Of a DNA stretch of 64,000 bases, positions 26,119-35,415 are shown piece by piece. How positions within the stretch are numbered: position 1 is the first letter of the stretch; every line of letters begins with the position of its first letter. The DNA is from JAGPUQ01 sp050250395. GTDB taxonomy: Bacteria; Pseudomonadota; Gammaproteobacteria; Pseudomonadales; Porticoccaceae. Location of the stretch: positions 1 to 64,000 of the forward strand of contig JBFWOQ010000006.1 in the NCBI GenBank assembly GCA_050250395.1. Direction: 5' to 3'. The translations under genes and the position numbers were made by a program. Under the pieces are notes generated by a model. It worked only from the letters and a program-made list of their open reading frames with translations. It was not told the origin of the DNA and ran no database searches.

Positions 26119-28668
26119 TCAGGTCTCCGCTTCACTTCCGTCATCGCTGACGACCGCGATTCCGACCAGGGTTTCGTTTTCACGCACCCGGATCAGGCGC
26201 ACGCCCTGGGTGTTGCGACTGAGGACGGAAATTTCGTCGACCCGGGTTCGCACCAGGGTGCCCTGATCGGAAATCAGCATGATCTCATCGCTGTCGGCGA
26301 CCTGTACGGCACCCACCAGCGCACCGTTGCGCGCGGAGGTCTGCATCGCAATCACCCCCTGCCCGCCCCGGTTGTGCACCGGAAACTCGTCCGGTTCGGT
26401 GCGTTTGCCATAGCCATTGGCACTCACCGCAAGCACCCGGTGCCCGGCCTGCGGGATGATCAGGGAAATCATGCGCTCGCCCTCGGGCAGACGCATGCCG
26501 CGCACGCCGCGCGCGGTGCGCCCCATGGGTCGCACATCGGCTTCATTGAAGCGTACCGCCTTGCCGGTGCTGGCAAACAGCATCACATCCTCGTCGCCGC
26601 GGGTGATCGCGGTGCCGACCAGGCTGTCGCCGGGATCCAGATCCAGCGCGCGCAACCCGACGCTGCGCGGGCGCGAAAACTCGGTCAGCACCACTTTCTT
26701 GATGATGCCCGCGGCGGTCGCCATCAGCACGAACCGATCTTCGCGATATTCGGCGACGGGCAGCATCGCCGTCACCCGCTCGCCCGGTTCCAGCGGCAGC
26801 AGGTTCACCAGCGGTCGGCCGCGTGCGCCGCGACCGGCCAGCGGAATCTGATAGGTTTTCAGCCAGTACACCTTGCCGGCGCTGGTAAAACACAGGATGG
26901 TCGCGTGGGTGCTCGCCACCAGCAGGCGCGCGACGAAATCCTCCTCCTTGACCGCCGTCGCCGACCGGCCGGTGCCCCCGCGTCGCTGCGCCTGATAATC
27001 CACCAGCGGCTGGCTCTTGGCGTAGCCGGCGTGGGAAATGGTCACCACGCGGTCCTCTTCCGGAATCAGATCCTCGACGGTGAGATCGAGCTGCGACGCG
27101 ACGATTTCGGTGCGCCGCGCATCGCCGAAATCGCGGTCGACCTCCAGCATTTCGTCGCGGATCACCGTCTTCAGCCGCTCCGGATCGCCGAGAATATCCA
27201 GGTAATCGCGGATCTCGTCGAGCTTCTCCTGGTACTCTTCCAGCAGCTTGGCGTGTTCCATTCCGGTCAGGCGATGCAGGCGCAATTCCAGAATCGCGCG
27301 CGCCTGGGCTTCCGACAGGTGGTAACCGTCCGGATGCAGTCCGCACGCTGGGTCCACGTCGTCCGGCAAGCTGGCGTCGTGACCCGCCACGCTCAGAAAC
27401 GGCATCACTGCCGTCGCGTCCCAGGCCCTTGCGATCAGGGCCTCGCGCGCTTCCGCGGCGCTGGCCGACGCCTTGATCAACTCGATGACCGGATCGATAT
27501 TGGCGATCGCCACCGCCAGACCTTCCAGCACATGCCCGCGTTCGCGGGCCTGCCGGAGGAGATACATCGTGCGGCGCGTGACCACCTCGCGGCGATGCCG
27601 AATAAAGGCTTCGATCAGCTGCTTGAGGTTCAGGATTTTCGGCTGGCCGTCGACCAGGGCAACGATATTGATCCCGAACACGGTTTCAAGCTGGGTCTGG
27701 GCATAGAGCTGGTTCAACAGCACTTCGCCGGACTCGCCGCGCTTGAGCTCGACCACCACGCGCAACCCGTCCTTGTCCGACTCGTCGCGCAGTTCGGAAA
27801 TACCTTCGATTTTCTTTTCCTTGACCAGCTCGGCGATTTTTTCGATAAGCCGGGTTTTCTGCAATTGATAGGGTATCTCGGTGATGACGATACGGTCGCG
27901 ATCCCCCTTTTCCATGGGCTCCACCTGCGCCCGTCCCCGCACCAGGATGCGGCCGCGACCGGTACGGTAGGCTTCGACGATCCCGGCACGCCCGTTGATG
28001 ATGCCGGCGGTGGGGAAGTCCGGTCCCGGGACGATCTCGATCAGCTCGTCCACGCTCAACCCGGGGTCATCGAGCAGCGCAATACAGGCCTTGATGACTT
28101 CCGAAAGGTTGTGGGGCGGGATGTTGGTGGCCATGCCGACCGCGATCCCGGACGATCCGTTCACCAGCAGGTTGGGCACCCGGGTCGGCAGCACCGTGGG
28201 AATCTGCTCGGTCTCGTCGTAATTGGGCGCGAAGTCGACCGTTTCGCTGTCGAGATCGGCCAGCAGCGCGTGGGCGATGCGCGACATGCGAATTTCGGTG
28301 TAACGCATCGCCGCTGGCGCATCGCCGTCGATGGAGCCGAAGTTGCCCTGACCGTCCACCAGCGGATAACGCAGCGAGAAGGATTGCGCCATGCGCACGA
28401 TGGTGTCGTAGACCGCGGAATCGCCGTGCGGGTGGTATTTACCGATGACGTCGCCGACCACCCGCGCCGATTTCTTGTAGGCGCGGTTCCAGTCGTTGTT
28501 GAGCTCGCTCATGGCGAACAACACGCGCCGGTGGACCGGCTTCAGCCCGTCGCGCACATCGGGAAGTGCCCGCCCGACGATGACGCTCATGGCATAGTCC
28601 AGATAGGACTGGCGCAGTTCGTCTTCGATGTTTACCGGAAAAATTTCTCTGGCGATCGACTCACTCAT
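26119..28668 (-). CDS. gyrA: DNA gyrase subunit A
   Basis: The 849-residue cleavage/ligation subunit of gyrase. The catalytic tyrosine lies in AAMRYTE. The quinolone-resistance region reads YHPHGDSAVYDTIV, with the susceptible-type Ser and Asp at the E. coli 83 and 87 positions. The C-terminal wrapping domain carries a GyrA box, QRRGGTG. It heads a long operon with pheA, tyrA-aroA, cmk and rpsA. Confidence 0.97.
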   Translation of the reverse strand: MSESIAREIFPVNIEDELRQSYLDYAMSVIVGRALPDVRDGLKPVHRRVLFAMSELNNDWNRAYKKSARVVGDVIGKYHPHGDSAVYDTIVRMAQSFSLRYPLVDGQGNFGSIDGDAPAAMRYTEIRMSRIAHALLADLDSETVDFAPNYDETEQIPTVLPTRVPNLLVNGSSGIAVGMATNIPPHNLSEVIKACIALLDDPGLSVDELIEIVPGPDFPTAGIINGRAGIVEAYRTGRGRILVRGRAQVEPMEKGDRDRIVITEIPYQLQKTRLIEKIAELVKEKKIEGISELRDESDKDGLRVVVELKRGESGEVLLNQLYAQTQLETVFGINIVALVDGQPKILNLKQLIEAFIRHRREVVTRRTMYLLRQARERGHVLEGLAVAIANIDPVIELIKASASAAEAREALIARAWDATAVMPFLSVAGHDASLPDDVDPACGLHPDGYHLSEAQARAILELRLHRLTGMEHAKLLEEYQEKLDEIRDYLDILGDPERLKTVIRDEMLEVDRDFGDARRTEIVASQLDLTVEDLIPEEDRVVTISHAGYAKSQPLVDYQAQRRGGTGRSATAVKEEDFVARLLVASTHATILCFTSAGKVYWLKTYQIPLAGRGARGRPLVNLLPLEPGERVTAMLPVAEYREDRFVLMATAAGIIKKVVLTEFSRPRSVGLRALDLDPGDSLVGTAITRGDEDVMLFASTGKAVRFNEADVRPMGRTARGVRGMRLPEGERMISLIIPQAGHRVLAVSANGYGKRTEPDEFPVHNRGGQGVIAMQTSARNGALVGAVQVADSDEIMLISDQGTLVRTRVDEISVLSRNTQGVRLIRVRENETLVGIAVVSDDGSEAET

Positions 28669-28746
28669 CTCGCGTCACTTCTCCGGCAATCGCTGCCAGT
28701 ACCGGCAGGCTCGACCCGCGGTCGCAGGCGTTCAAAAGGGCGGCGC

Positions 28747-28755
28747 ATTGTAGCA
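28747..28755 (-). promoter_or_regulatory. Extended -10 element (TGCTACAAT) of gyrA
   Basis: On the minus strand TGCTACAAT fits an extended -10 promoter. It lies about 80 bp upstream of the gyrA ATG in the short region divergent from mtaD. No consensus -35 is present, which an extended -10 can tolerate. Confidence 0.5.
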
Positions 28756-28780
28756 CAGGGCCCCACCGCCCCGGCCGCGC

Positions 28781-28786
28781 TATACT
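28781..28786 (+). promoter_or_regulatory. -10 box (TATACT) of mtaD
   Basis: TATACT, 5/6 to consensus, ends 9 bp before the mtaD ATG. Transcription would begin at or within about 3 nt of the start codon, so the message may be leaderless. No -35 consensus and no Shine-Dalgarno are seen. Confidence 0.4.
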
Positions 28787-28795
28787 GCCGCCGCC

Positions 28796-30148
28796 ATGAG
28801 TCTGCCGCCCTCCCCGCCACCGCAGTTTCCTCGCGCCGACCTGGTGGTTGCCGCGGGCTGGGTAGTGCCCGTGGTGCCCCAAGGCGCGGTCTATCGCGAC
28901 TGCGCCGTGGTCATCGCCGGGGAGCGCATCGTGGAGCTGCTGCCGCGCGCCGAGGCCCTCCGCAAGCATCCGGCAGCGAAGTTCCTGCACCTTCCCGACA
29001 GTCTGCTGATGCCCGGTCTGGTGAACGCCCACGGCCATGCCGCCATGTCGCTGTTCCGCGGCCTCGCCGACGACATGCCGCTCAATACCTGGCTCGAACA
29101 GCACATCTGGCCCGCCGAGGCGCGCTGGGTCGGCGCCGATTTCGTCGCCGACGGCACCCGGCTCGCCATCGCGGAAATGCTCGCCACCGGGACTACCTGC
29201 TTCGCCGACATGTACTTCTACCCCGACGTGGTCGCCACGGTCGCGCGACAGGCCCGCATCCGCGCCCAGATCGCCTTCCCGATCCTGGAATTCGCGACGC
29301 CCTGGGCACGCAATGCCGACGAGTACCTGCACAAGGGTCTCGCGGTCTACGATGACAACCACGGCGACCCGTTGCTGCGCGTCGCCTTTGGTCCGCACGC
29401 GCCCTACACCGTGGCCGACACCACCCTGGAACGCATCGCGACCTACGCCGAGGAACTGCAAGCCTCGGTTCACATCCACCTGCATGAAACCGCGCGCGAG
29501 GTGGCCGACGCCATCGCCACCCACGGCGAGCGTCCGAGCGCCCGGTTGCACCGCTTCGGGCTGCTGTCGCGCACGACCCAGTGCGTCCACATGACCCAGG
29601 TGGACACGAGCGATTGCGAACTCCTGGCCACCACCGGCGCCAGCGTGATCCACTGCCCCGAATCGAACCTCAAACTCGCCAGCGGCTTCTGCCCGGTGCA
29701 CATGCTGCGCAGCGCGGGCGTTGCGGTGGCGCTGGGTACCGACGGCGCCGCCAGCAACAACGACCTCGACCTGTTCGACGAAATGCACACCGCCGCGCTG
29801 CTCGCCAAGGGTCTGAGCGGCGACCCGTCCCATCTCGGTGCCGCCGAAGTGATCGAGCTGGCGACGCTCGGCGGCGCCACGGTGCTCGGTCTGGAGGACG
29901 AGATCGGCAGCCTCGAAGCCGGCAAGGCCGCCGACATGATCGCCGTGGCGTTCACCGATCCGGGCGCACTGCCCCTGTACAATCCGCTCTCGCAACTGGT
30001 GTACACCGGCTGCGGGCGGCGCGTGAGCCACGCCTGGGTGGCGGGTCAGTGCGTCCTCGACGGTCGCGCGCACCAGACCATCGACCTGCCGGCACTGGAG
30101 GTCCGCGTCCGGGAATGGCGCGACCGCATCGCCGCCAACACCCGCTGA
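28796..30148 (+). CDS. mtaD: 5'-methylthioadenosine/S-adenosylhomocysteine deaminase
   Basis: A 450-residue amidohydrolase of the TrzA/AtzA/MtaD family. Metal and catalytic residues are in NAHGHAAMS, GPHAPYTV, HIHLHETA and GTDGAASNNDLDLFDEM. The Pseudomonas homologue beside ubiG and gyrA deaminates methylthioadenosine to methylthioinosine in methionine salvage. Here the adjacent mtnA of Pseudomonas is absent, so the substrate could also be S-adenosylhomocysteine. It heads an operon with ubiG, 26 bp downstream. Confidence 0.85.
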   Translation: MSLPPSPPPQFPRADLVVAAGWVVPVVPQGAVYRDCAVVIAGERIVELLPRAEALRKHPAAKFLHLPDSLLMPGLVNAHGHAAMSLFRGLADDMPLNTWLEQHIWPAEARWVGADFVADGTRLAIAEMLATGTTCFADMYFYPDVVATVARQARIRAQIAFPILEFATPWARNADEYLHKGLAVYDDNHGDPLLRVAFGPHAPYTVADTTLERIATYAEELQASVHIHLHETAREVADAIATHGERPSARLHRFGLLSRTTQCVHMTQVDTSDCELLATTGASVIHCPESNLKLASGFCPVHMLRSAGVAVALGTDGAASNNDLDLFDEMHTAALLAKGLSGDPSHLGAAEVIELATLGGATVLGLEDEIGSLEAGKAADMIAVAFTDPGALPLYNPLSQLVYTGCGRRVSHAWVAGQCVLDGRAHQTIDLPALEVRVREWRDRIAANTR

Positions 30149-30174
30149 GACCCCACCCCTGTCGGTGACCGCCC

Positions 30175-30921
30175 ATGTCCGCTACTGATTCCGGCCCCGC
30201 CGTCCACGGCAACGTCGATCCCGCCGAAATCGCCCGCTTCGCCGCACTGGCCGCGCGCTGGTGGGATGCCACCGGCGAATTCAGGCCGCTCCATGAAATC
30301 AACCCCCTGCGCGCCAACTGGATCGACGAGCGCGCCCCGGTCGCGGGCCGCCGGCTGCTGGATGTGGGCTGCGGCGGCGGCATTCTGGCGGAAGCCATGG
30401 CGCGCCGCGGCGCGCAGGTCACCGGCATCGACCTGGGTGAAGCGCCGCTTGCGGTGGCGCGCTTGCACGGCATCGAGTCCGGTATCGCCGTCGACTATCG
30501 CTGCATCGCCGCCGAGGCACTGGCCGCCGAAGCGCCCGGGACCTTCGATGTGGTCACCTGCCTCGAAATGCTGGAGCACGTCCCCGACCCCGCCGCCGTG
30601 GTACGCGCCTGCGCGCAGCTGGTCAAACCCGGCGGCCACCTGTTTTTCTCCACCATCAACCGCAATCCCAAGGCGTTTGCACTGGCGATCGTCGGCGCCG
30701 AATATCTGCTGGGTCTGCTGCCGCGCGGGACGCACACCTACGCCCGCTTCATCCGTCCGGCGGAACTCGCCACCTGGTGTCGCGCCGCGGGGCTCGAGGT
30801 GCGCGACATGACCGGCATGCTCTACAACCCGCTGACCCGCAGCTATCGCCTGAAGGCAATGGCTGTGGACGTGAACTACCTGCTCCACGCCACGCGGGCC
30901 GCTCCCGGGGAAGCCGCGTGA
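30175..30921 (+). CDS. ubiG: Ubiquinone biosynthesis O-methyltransferase
   Basis: A 248-residue SAM-dependent methyltransferase catalysing both O-methylations in ubiquinone synthesis. The SAM motif LLDVGCGGGILAEAMARRGA is followed by TGIDLG and the family segments FDVVTCLEMLEHVPDP and TINRNPKAFALAIVGAEYLL. Gene order mtaD-ubiG-mupP matches Pseudomonas. Its stop overlaps the next start by GTGA. Confidence 0.95.
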   Translation: MSATDSGPAVHGNVDPAEIARFAALAARWWDATGEFRPLHEINPLRANWIDERAPVAGRRLLDVGCGGGILAEAMARRGAQVTGIDLGEAPLAVARLHGIESGIAVDYRCIAAEALAAEAPGTFDVVTCLEMLEHVPDPAAVVRACAQLVKPGGHLFFSTINRNPKAFALAIVGAEYLLGLLPRGTHTYARFIRPAELATWCRAAGLEVRDMTGMLYNPLTRSYRLKAMAVDVNYLLHATRAAPGEAA

Positions 30922-31574
30922 GCCGCTATCGCGCCGTCCTGTTCGATCTCGACGGCACATTGCTCGACACCGCGCCGGACTTCGCCTACGCGTTGAACCA
31001 GTTGCTGCAAGCGCACGCCATGGCACCGCTCGCGGACACGGAGATTCGGACCCTGGTCACCGACGGCTCGGCGAGTCTGGTAGCCCGGGCCTTCGGCTGT
31101 ACGGCGGAGGATCCCCGGTTCGAGCAGATCCGCGCCGAATTCCTGGCGATCTATCGCGCCAATCTGTCGCGTCACACCCGACCGTTTCCCGGTATCGAAG
31201 CCGTGCTCGCGCGCCTGGGCGCAGCCGGCCTGCCCTGGGCCGTGGTCACCAACAAGCCCAGCACCTACACCACGCCCCTGCTGCGGGACATGAATCTGGC
31301 GCCGGCGCCCGGCGCGGTGATCTGCCCCGATCACGTCACCCATGCCAAGCCGCACCCGGAGTCGATCCTGCTCGCCTGCGCCCGGCTTGGCGTCGCGCCG
31401 GACGCCTGCATCATGATCGGCGATCATCGCCGCGACATCGACGCGGGTCGCAGCGCCGGCACCCACACGGTGGCGGCGGTGTACGGCTATATCGATGCCG
31501 GCGAAGACCCCGCCGACTGGAACGCGCACCATCGCATCGCCAGCGCTCACGAGCTTCACGACCTGCTGTTTTGA
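30918..31574 (+). CDS. mupP: HAD phosphatase, probable MupP
   Basis: A 218-residue HAD hydrolase with motif I VLFDLDGTLLDTAPDF, motif II VVTNKPSTY and motif IV GDHRRDIDAGRSAG. Sequence alone would also fit phosphoglycolate phosphatase (Gph). The position between ubiG and an SDR, as in Pseudomonas, favours MupP, the N-acetylmuramate 6-phosphate phosphatase of the MurU peptidoglycan recycling route. The GTG start at 30918 overlaps the ubiG stop by 4 nt. Confidence 0.8.
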   Translation: MSRYRAVLFDLDGTLLDTAPDFAYALNQLLQAHAMAPLADTEIRTLVTDGSASLVARAFGCTAEDPRFEQIRAEFLAIYRANLSRHTRPFPGIEAVLARLGAAGLPWAVVTNKPSTYTTPLLRDMNLAPAPGAVICPDHVTHAKPHPESILLACARLGVAPDACIMIGDHRRDIDAGRSAGTHTVAAVYGYIDAGEDPADWNAHHRIASAHELHDLLF

Positions 31575-31599
31575 CCCTGCCGAGAACCCCATCGCCGCC

Positions 31600-32358
31600 A
31601 TGCCTGTTTCCACCGTACCCAGCAACTACACGCCCTCGCCGACTCTGTTGCGCGACCGGGTCATTCTGGTGACCGGTGCCGGGGCTGGTATCGGTCGTTG
31701 TGCCGCCACCACCTATGCGCGCCACGGCGCCACCCTGATCCTGTGCGGTCGCACCGTCGCCAAACTCGAAAGCGTCTACGACGAAATCCGCGCCGCCGGC
31801 GGCCCCGAGCCCGCGATCTACCCGCTCTGCCTCGAAGGCGCCACCGAAACCCATTACCAGGCGATGGCCGCACAGATAACCGACGAATTCGGTCGTCTGG
31901 ATGGCCTGCTGCACAACGCCGCGCTGCTGGGCGAGCGCACCACCATCGCCAACTACGATGCGGCGAGCTGGGCGCGCGTGCTGCACGTCAATGTGACGGC
32001 GGAATTTCTCCTCACCAAGGCGCTGCTGCCGGCGCTGCGCGAGGCACCCGACGCCGCGGTGCTGTTCACTTCTTCAGGCGTCGGCCGCGAGGGTCGGGCG
32101 TTCTGGGGCGCCTACGCGGTATCCAAATTCGCGGTCGAGGGGATGAGTCAGGTGCTGGCGGCAGAACTTGAGCGCACCAGCCGGATTCGCGTGAACTGCA
32201 TCAATCCCGGCGCCACCCGCACCGCCATGCGGGCCGCGGCGTACCCGGCCGAAGATCCCGCGACCCTGAAAACGCCCGCCGATCTGATGCCGGCCTACCT
32301 GTATCTGATGGGGCCGGACAGCCAGGGCGTGACTGGACGATCTTTCGACGCCCAGTAG
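31600..32358 (+). CDS. YciK-like short-chain oxidoreductase
   Basis: A 252-residue Rossmann-fold SDR of the YciK type. It has VTGAGAGIGRCAATTYARHG for NAD(P) binding, LHNAALLGERTTI, and the active-site Tyr-Lys pair in AYAVSKFAVEGM. The substrate of YciK is not established. It follows mupP by 25 bp, the same order as in Pseudomonas, and converges with rluB 15 bp away. The start at 31600 drops 35 upstream codons that overlap mupP. Confidence 0.87.
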   Translation: MPVSTVPSNYTPSPTLLRDRVILVTGAGAGIGRCAATTYARHGATLILCGRTVAKLESVYDEIRAAGGPEPAIYPLCLEGATETHYQAMAAQITDEFGRLDGLLHNAALLGERTTIANYDAASWARVLHVNVTAEFLLTKALLPALREAPDAAVLFTSSGVGREGRAFWGAYAVSKFAVEGMSQVLAAELERTSRIRVNCINPGATRTAMRAAAYPAEDPATLKTPADLMPAYLYLMGPDSQGVTGRSFDAQ

Positions 32359-32373
32359 GGCAAGACCCAGGGG

Positions 32374-33207
32374 TTAATGCTTGCGGGACTGCCCCCGGCG
32401 CCCGCCGCCCGCCCGCAGCCGGCGTTCCTGGCGCTCGCGCTGCTGAAGTTCATGGGGCACCAGGGGCGCCACCGCGCGCTCCAACCCCGCCGCCTTGTAC
32501 AGCCCGGCGATTTGCCCGGGCGGGAGGTCGGCCCACTGCCCCAGGCGAATCCACGACGGCAGCACCACGGGTCCGTAGCGGACCCGCTTGAGCCGGCTCA
32601 CGGTACAGCCCTGGGATTCCCACAGACGCCGCACCTCGCGGTTGCGCCCTTCCCGCACGATCACCGAAAACCAGCGGTTGGCGTTCTCGCCGCCGCCCGG
32701 CACGATGCGTTCGAAGCGCGCCGGACCGTCGTCCAGCTCGACCCCGGCGGCAAGACGCGCGATGATTTCGTCGGTCACTTCGCCGCGCACCCGCACCCGG
32801 TATTCCCGCTCGATCCCGGTCGCCGGATGCATCAGGCGATTGGCGAGCTCGCCGTCGTTGGTAAACAACAGTAGACCGCTGGTATTGACGTCCAGGCGCC
32901 CGACCGCGACCCAGCGTCCGGTCCTGAGCGCGGGCAGCGCGCCGAACACCGTCGCCCGCGCTTTCGGATCGGTGCGGGTACTGATCTCGCCTTCGGGCTT
33001 GTTGTAAACCAGAACCCGCGGCACGGCGGTTTCCGCGAGCGCGACGCGTCGACCATCGACGCAGATGACGGCGGTGGCGGTGGCGCGATCGCCAATGCTC
33101 GCGAGCTTACCGTCGACCGTGACCCGGCCACCGCCGATCCAGCCTTCGATCTCCCGGCGTGAGCCCAGGCCGGCATTGGCGAGCAATTTCTGGATTTTTT
33201 CGCTCAT
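32374..33207 (-). CDS. rluB: 23S rRNA pseudouridine synthase RluB
   Basis: A 277-residue pseudouridine synthase (U2605 of 23S rRNA in E. coli). An N-terminal S4 domain (MSEKIQKLLANAGLGSRRE) precedes the catalytic domain with the nucleophilic aspartate in GRLDVNTSGLLLFTNDG, and the tail is Arg/Gly/Gln-rich. The start at 33207 overlaps the scpB stop by ATGA, confirming the operon scpA-scpB-rluB. The basic tail is longer than in RluE or RsuA, supporting RluB. Confidence 0.92.
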   Translation of the reverse strand: MSEKIQKLLANAGLGSRREIEGWIGGGRVTVDGKLASIGDRATATAVICVDGRRVALAETAVPRVLVYNKPEGEISTRTDPKARATVFGALPALRTGRWVAVGRLDVNTSGLLLFTNDGELANRLMHPATGIEREYRVRVRGEVTDEIIARLAAGVELDDGPARFERIVPGGGENANRWFSVIVREGRNREVRRLWESQGCTVSRLKRVRYGPVVLPSWIRLGQWADLPPGQIAGLYKAAGLERAVAPLVPHELQQRERQERRLRAGGGRRGQSRKH

Positions 33208-33872
33208 GGTGCGGATGCCGTTGCCGGGGCGGACATCCGGTCCGCGACCGGTGAATCGGCACCGGGTGTTTCCACAGCGCCCGGCTCGGCAGCACCAGGC
33301 GCAAGCGCAGCCGCGGCGGCCAGCTCCAGCTGGGGCTCCAGCAACTCGAAATCCTTGAGTTCGCTGAGGGGCGGCAGCTGATCCAGGCTCTCCAGATTGA
33401 AATAGTCCAGAAACTGCCGGGTGGTGGCGTAGAGCGCCGGCCGGCCTGGAACATCGCGATGCCCCACCACGCGGACCCACTCCCGCTCCTGCAAGCCTTT
33501 GATGGTATCGGAACTCACGGCCACGCCGCGCACGGCTTCAATGTCGCCCCGCGTCACTGGCTGGCGGTAGGCGATCAGGACCAGGGTTTCCAGGAACGCG
33601 CGCGAATAGCGTCGCGGTTTTTCTTCCCACAGCCGCCCGATCCAGGGCGCCAGCTCGGCGCGCACCTGGAGCCGATAGCCGCTGGCGGTCTGGCGCAGCT
33701 CCCAGGCGTGCTCGGCACTGGCGGCGGCGATGGCGTCGAGCGCCGTCCGGATGGCATCGTGGCCCGGCTGTTCCAACGGATCGAACAGCGCATCCAGCTG
33801 GACCAGATCCAAGGGTCGCCCGGCAGCCAGCAATGCGCCTTCGACGATCCTGCGCAAGCGATCAGCTTCCAT
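33204..33872 (-). CDS. scpB: Segregation and condensation protein B
   Basis: A 222-residue winged-helix partner of ScpA in the SMC-kleisin complex. It begins EADRLRRIVEGALLAAGRPL and contains YSRAFLETLVLIAYRQPVTR with RGVAVSSDTIKGL, the conserved core. The ATG at 33872 has GGGAG upstream and overlaps the scpA end by 11 nt. The C terminus is Ala/Pro-rich. With smc elsewhere in this window, the organism uses SMC-ScpAB rather than MukBEF. Confidence 0.92.
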   Translation of the reverse strand: MEADRLRRIVEGALLAAGRPLDLVQLDALFDPLEQPGHDAIRTALDAIAAASAEHAWELRQTASGYRLQVRAELAPWIGRLWEEKPRRYSRAFLETLVLIAYRQPVTRGDIEAVRGVAVSSDTIKGLQEREWVRVVGHRDVPGRPALYATTRQFLDYFNLESLDQLPPLSELKDFELLEPQLELAAAAALAPGAAEPGAVETPGADSPVADRMSAPATASAP

Positions 33873-34707
33873 CGGTCGATCTCCCGGCAACATGAATGGG
33901 GCCGTAGGGCTCGGCCTGGACGATTTCGATCAGGGATTCCTTGACCAGCTCCATGATCGCGAGAAAGGTGACCACCACCCCCCGCCGCCCCTCGGTGAGC
34001 CGGAACAGCACGACAAAGGGCACGAACGCGTCGGTGCGCAGGCGATCCAGTATTTCCGCCATGCGGGCGCGGGTCGAGAGCGGCTCGAAGCGGATGTGGT
34101 GGTGTTCCTGAAGCCGCGCTCGCTGCATCACGCCGGCGAGGGCAACCAGCAACTCCCGCAATTCCACCGGCGGGTGCGGGCGCTGCTGCGGGCCCTCCGG
34201 CGCCGGCAGCGTCGCGGGAAAGACATCCCGCTCGACGCGCGGGAGCAGATCCAGCGCCTCTGCGGCCTGCTTGAAGCGCTCGTACTCCTGCAACCGGCGA
34301 ATCAGCTCGGCGCGGGGATCGTCCTCCTCCAGGGTCTCGGCCTGACGGGGCAGCAGCATGCGGGACTTGATCTCCGCCAGCATCGCCGCCATCACCAGGT
34401 ACTCGGCCGCCAACTCGAAGCGCAGCGCCTCCATCATCCCGATGTACTCGATGTACTGGCGGGTAATCTCCGCGACGTTGACCAGCAGGATGTCGAGATT
34501 GCGACGCCGGATCAGGTACAGCAGCAAGTCGAGGGGGCCTTCGAAACTTTCCAGCACCACCTCGAGCGCGTCCGGCGGAATATAGAGATCCGCCGGCAAC
34601 TGGGTCATGCGCTCGCCGAGCACGATGGCGAACGGCAGCTCCTCCTGGCAGGGCGCCCGAGGCGGTGTCGCGACCGCGGGCAGCGCCGGAAAGTCCGCTG
34701 TACTCAT
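33862..34707 (-). CDS. scpA: Segregation and condensation protein A
   Basis: The 281-residue kleisin subunit that bridges SMC heads. SFEGPLDLLLYLIRRRNLDI near residue 50 is the diagnostic N-terminal motif, followed by EYLVMAAMLAEIKSRMLLP. A winged-helix C terminus binds the SMC head. The start at 34707 has CGGAGAT upstream. It follows yciO by 81 bp. Confidence 0.94.
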   Translation of the reverse strand: MSTADFPALPAVATPPRAPCQEELPFAIVLGERMTQLPADLYIPPDALEVVLESFEGPLDLLLYLIRRRNLDILLVNVAEITRQYIEYIGMMEALRFELAAEYLVMAAMLAEIKSRMLLPRQAETLEEDDPRAELIRRLQEYERFKQAAEALDLLPRVERDVFPATLPAPEGPQQRPHPPVELRELLVALAGVMQRARLQEHHHIRFEPLSTRARMAEILDRLRTDAFVPFVVLFRLTEGRRGVVVTFLAIMELVKESLIEIVQAEPYGPIHVAGRSTDGS

Positions 34708-34788
34708 GCAATCTCCGTTGACCGTCGATGGCCGTAAGGGCGCGGCCATTATAGGACGCTGCCGCGACGGCAGTGACCGCGATTCGCA

Positions 34789-35415
34789 TCAGGCGCAGCC
34801 GAACGGCTCCGGATCGCCCATGCCGCGCCGCAGCAGCCGGGGCTCGGGGCCGCTCAGATCGATCACGGTAGTGGGCTCCAGCGAACCGAAACCGCCATCG
34901 ACGAGGGCGTCGATCCGCGTGCCCAGCCGATCCCGGATGTCGTCCGGGTCGGACAGGGGATACTCGTCTCCGGGCAAGATCAGCGTGACACTCATCAGCG
35001 GCTCGCCCAGCTCGGCGAGCAAACCCTGAGTGATGGCGTTATCCGGTACCCGCAGTCCTATGGTCTTGCGCTTGGGGTGCATGAGTCGGCGCGGGACTTC
35101 GGAGGTGGCGTTGAGAATAAAGGTATAAGGCCCAGGCGTATGGGCCTTGAGCAGACGAAAAACCTGATTGTCGACCTTGGCGTAGCTGCCCAGCTCCGAC
35201 AGATCCCGGCACACCAGGGTGAAGTTGTGGTGTTTGTCGAGATCCCGAATGCGACGGATGCGATCCACTGCGTCCTTGTCGCCGAGATGGCAGCCGAGCG
35301 CGTAGGCCGAATCCGTGGGATAGGCCACCAGACCGCCATGGCGGACGATGTCCGCCACCTTGCTCAGCAAGCGTGCCTGGGGGTTGTCGGGGTGGATATG
35401 CAAGGTTTCGACCAT
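34789..35415 (-). CDS. YciO-type Sua5/YrdC protein
   Basis: A 208-residue YrdC-fold protein of the YciO branch: GGLVAYPTDSAYALGCHLGD, then RIRDLDKHHNFTLVCRDLSE. YrdC-family TsaC makes threonylcarbamoyl-AMP for tRNA t6A, but YciO lacks confirmed activity in that step. Position upstream of scpA-scpB-rluB matches other Gammaproteobacteria. The ATG at 35415 is preferred over an upstream TTG. Confidence 0.87.
   Translation of the reverse strand: MVETLHIHPDNPQARLLSKVADIVRHGGLVAYPTDSAYALGCHLGDKDAVDRIRRIRDLDKHHNFTLVCRDLSELGSYAKVDNQVFRLLKAHTPGPYTFILNATSEVPRRLMHPKRKTIGLRVPDNAITQGLLAELGEPLMSVTLILPGDEYPLSDPDDIRDRLGTRIDALVDGGFGSLEPTTVIDLSGPEPRLLRRGMGDPEPFGCA

Noticed and set aside
25987..29355. A 1122-codon plus-strand open frame opposite gyrA and pheA
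   Set aside because: It is antisense to two certain genes. High GC makes long antisense frames common, and the translation is His/Gln/Arg-rich with no recognisable domain.
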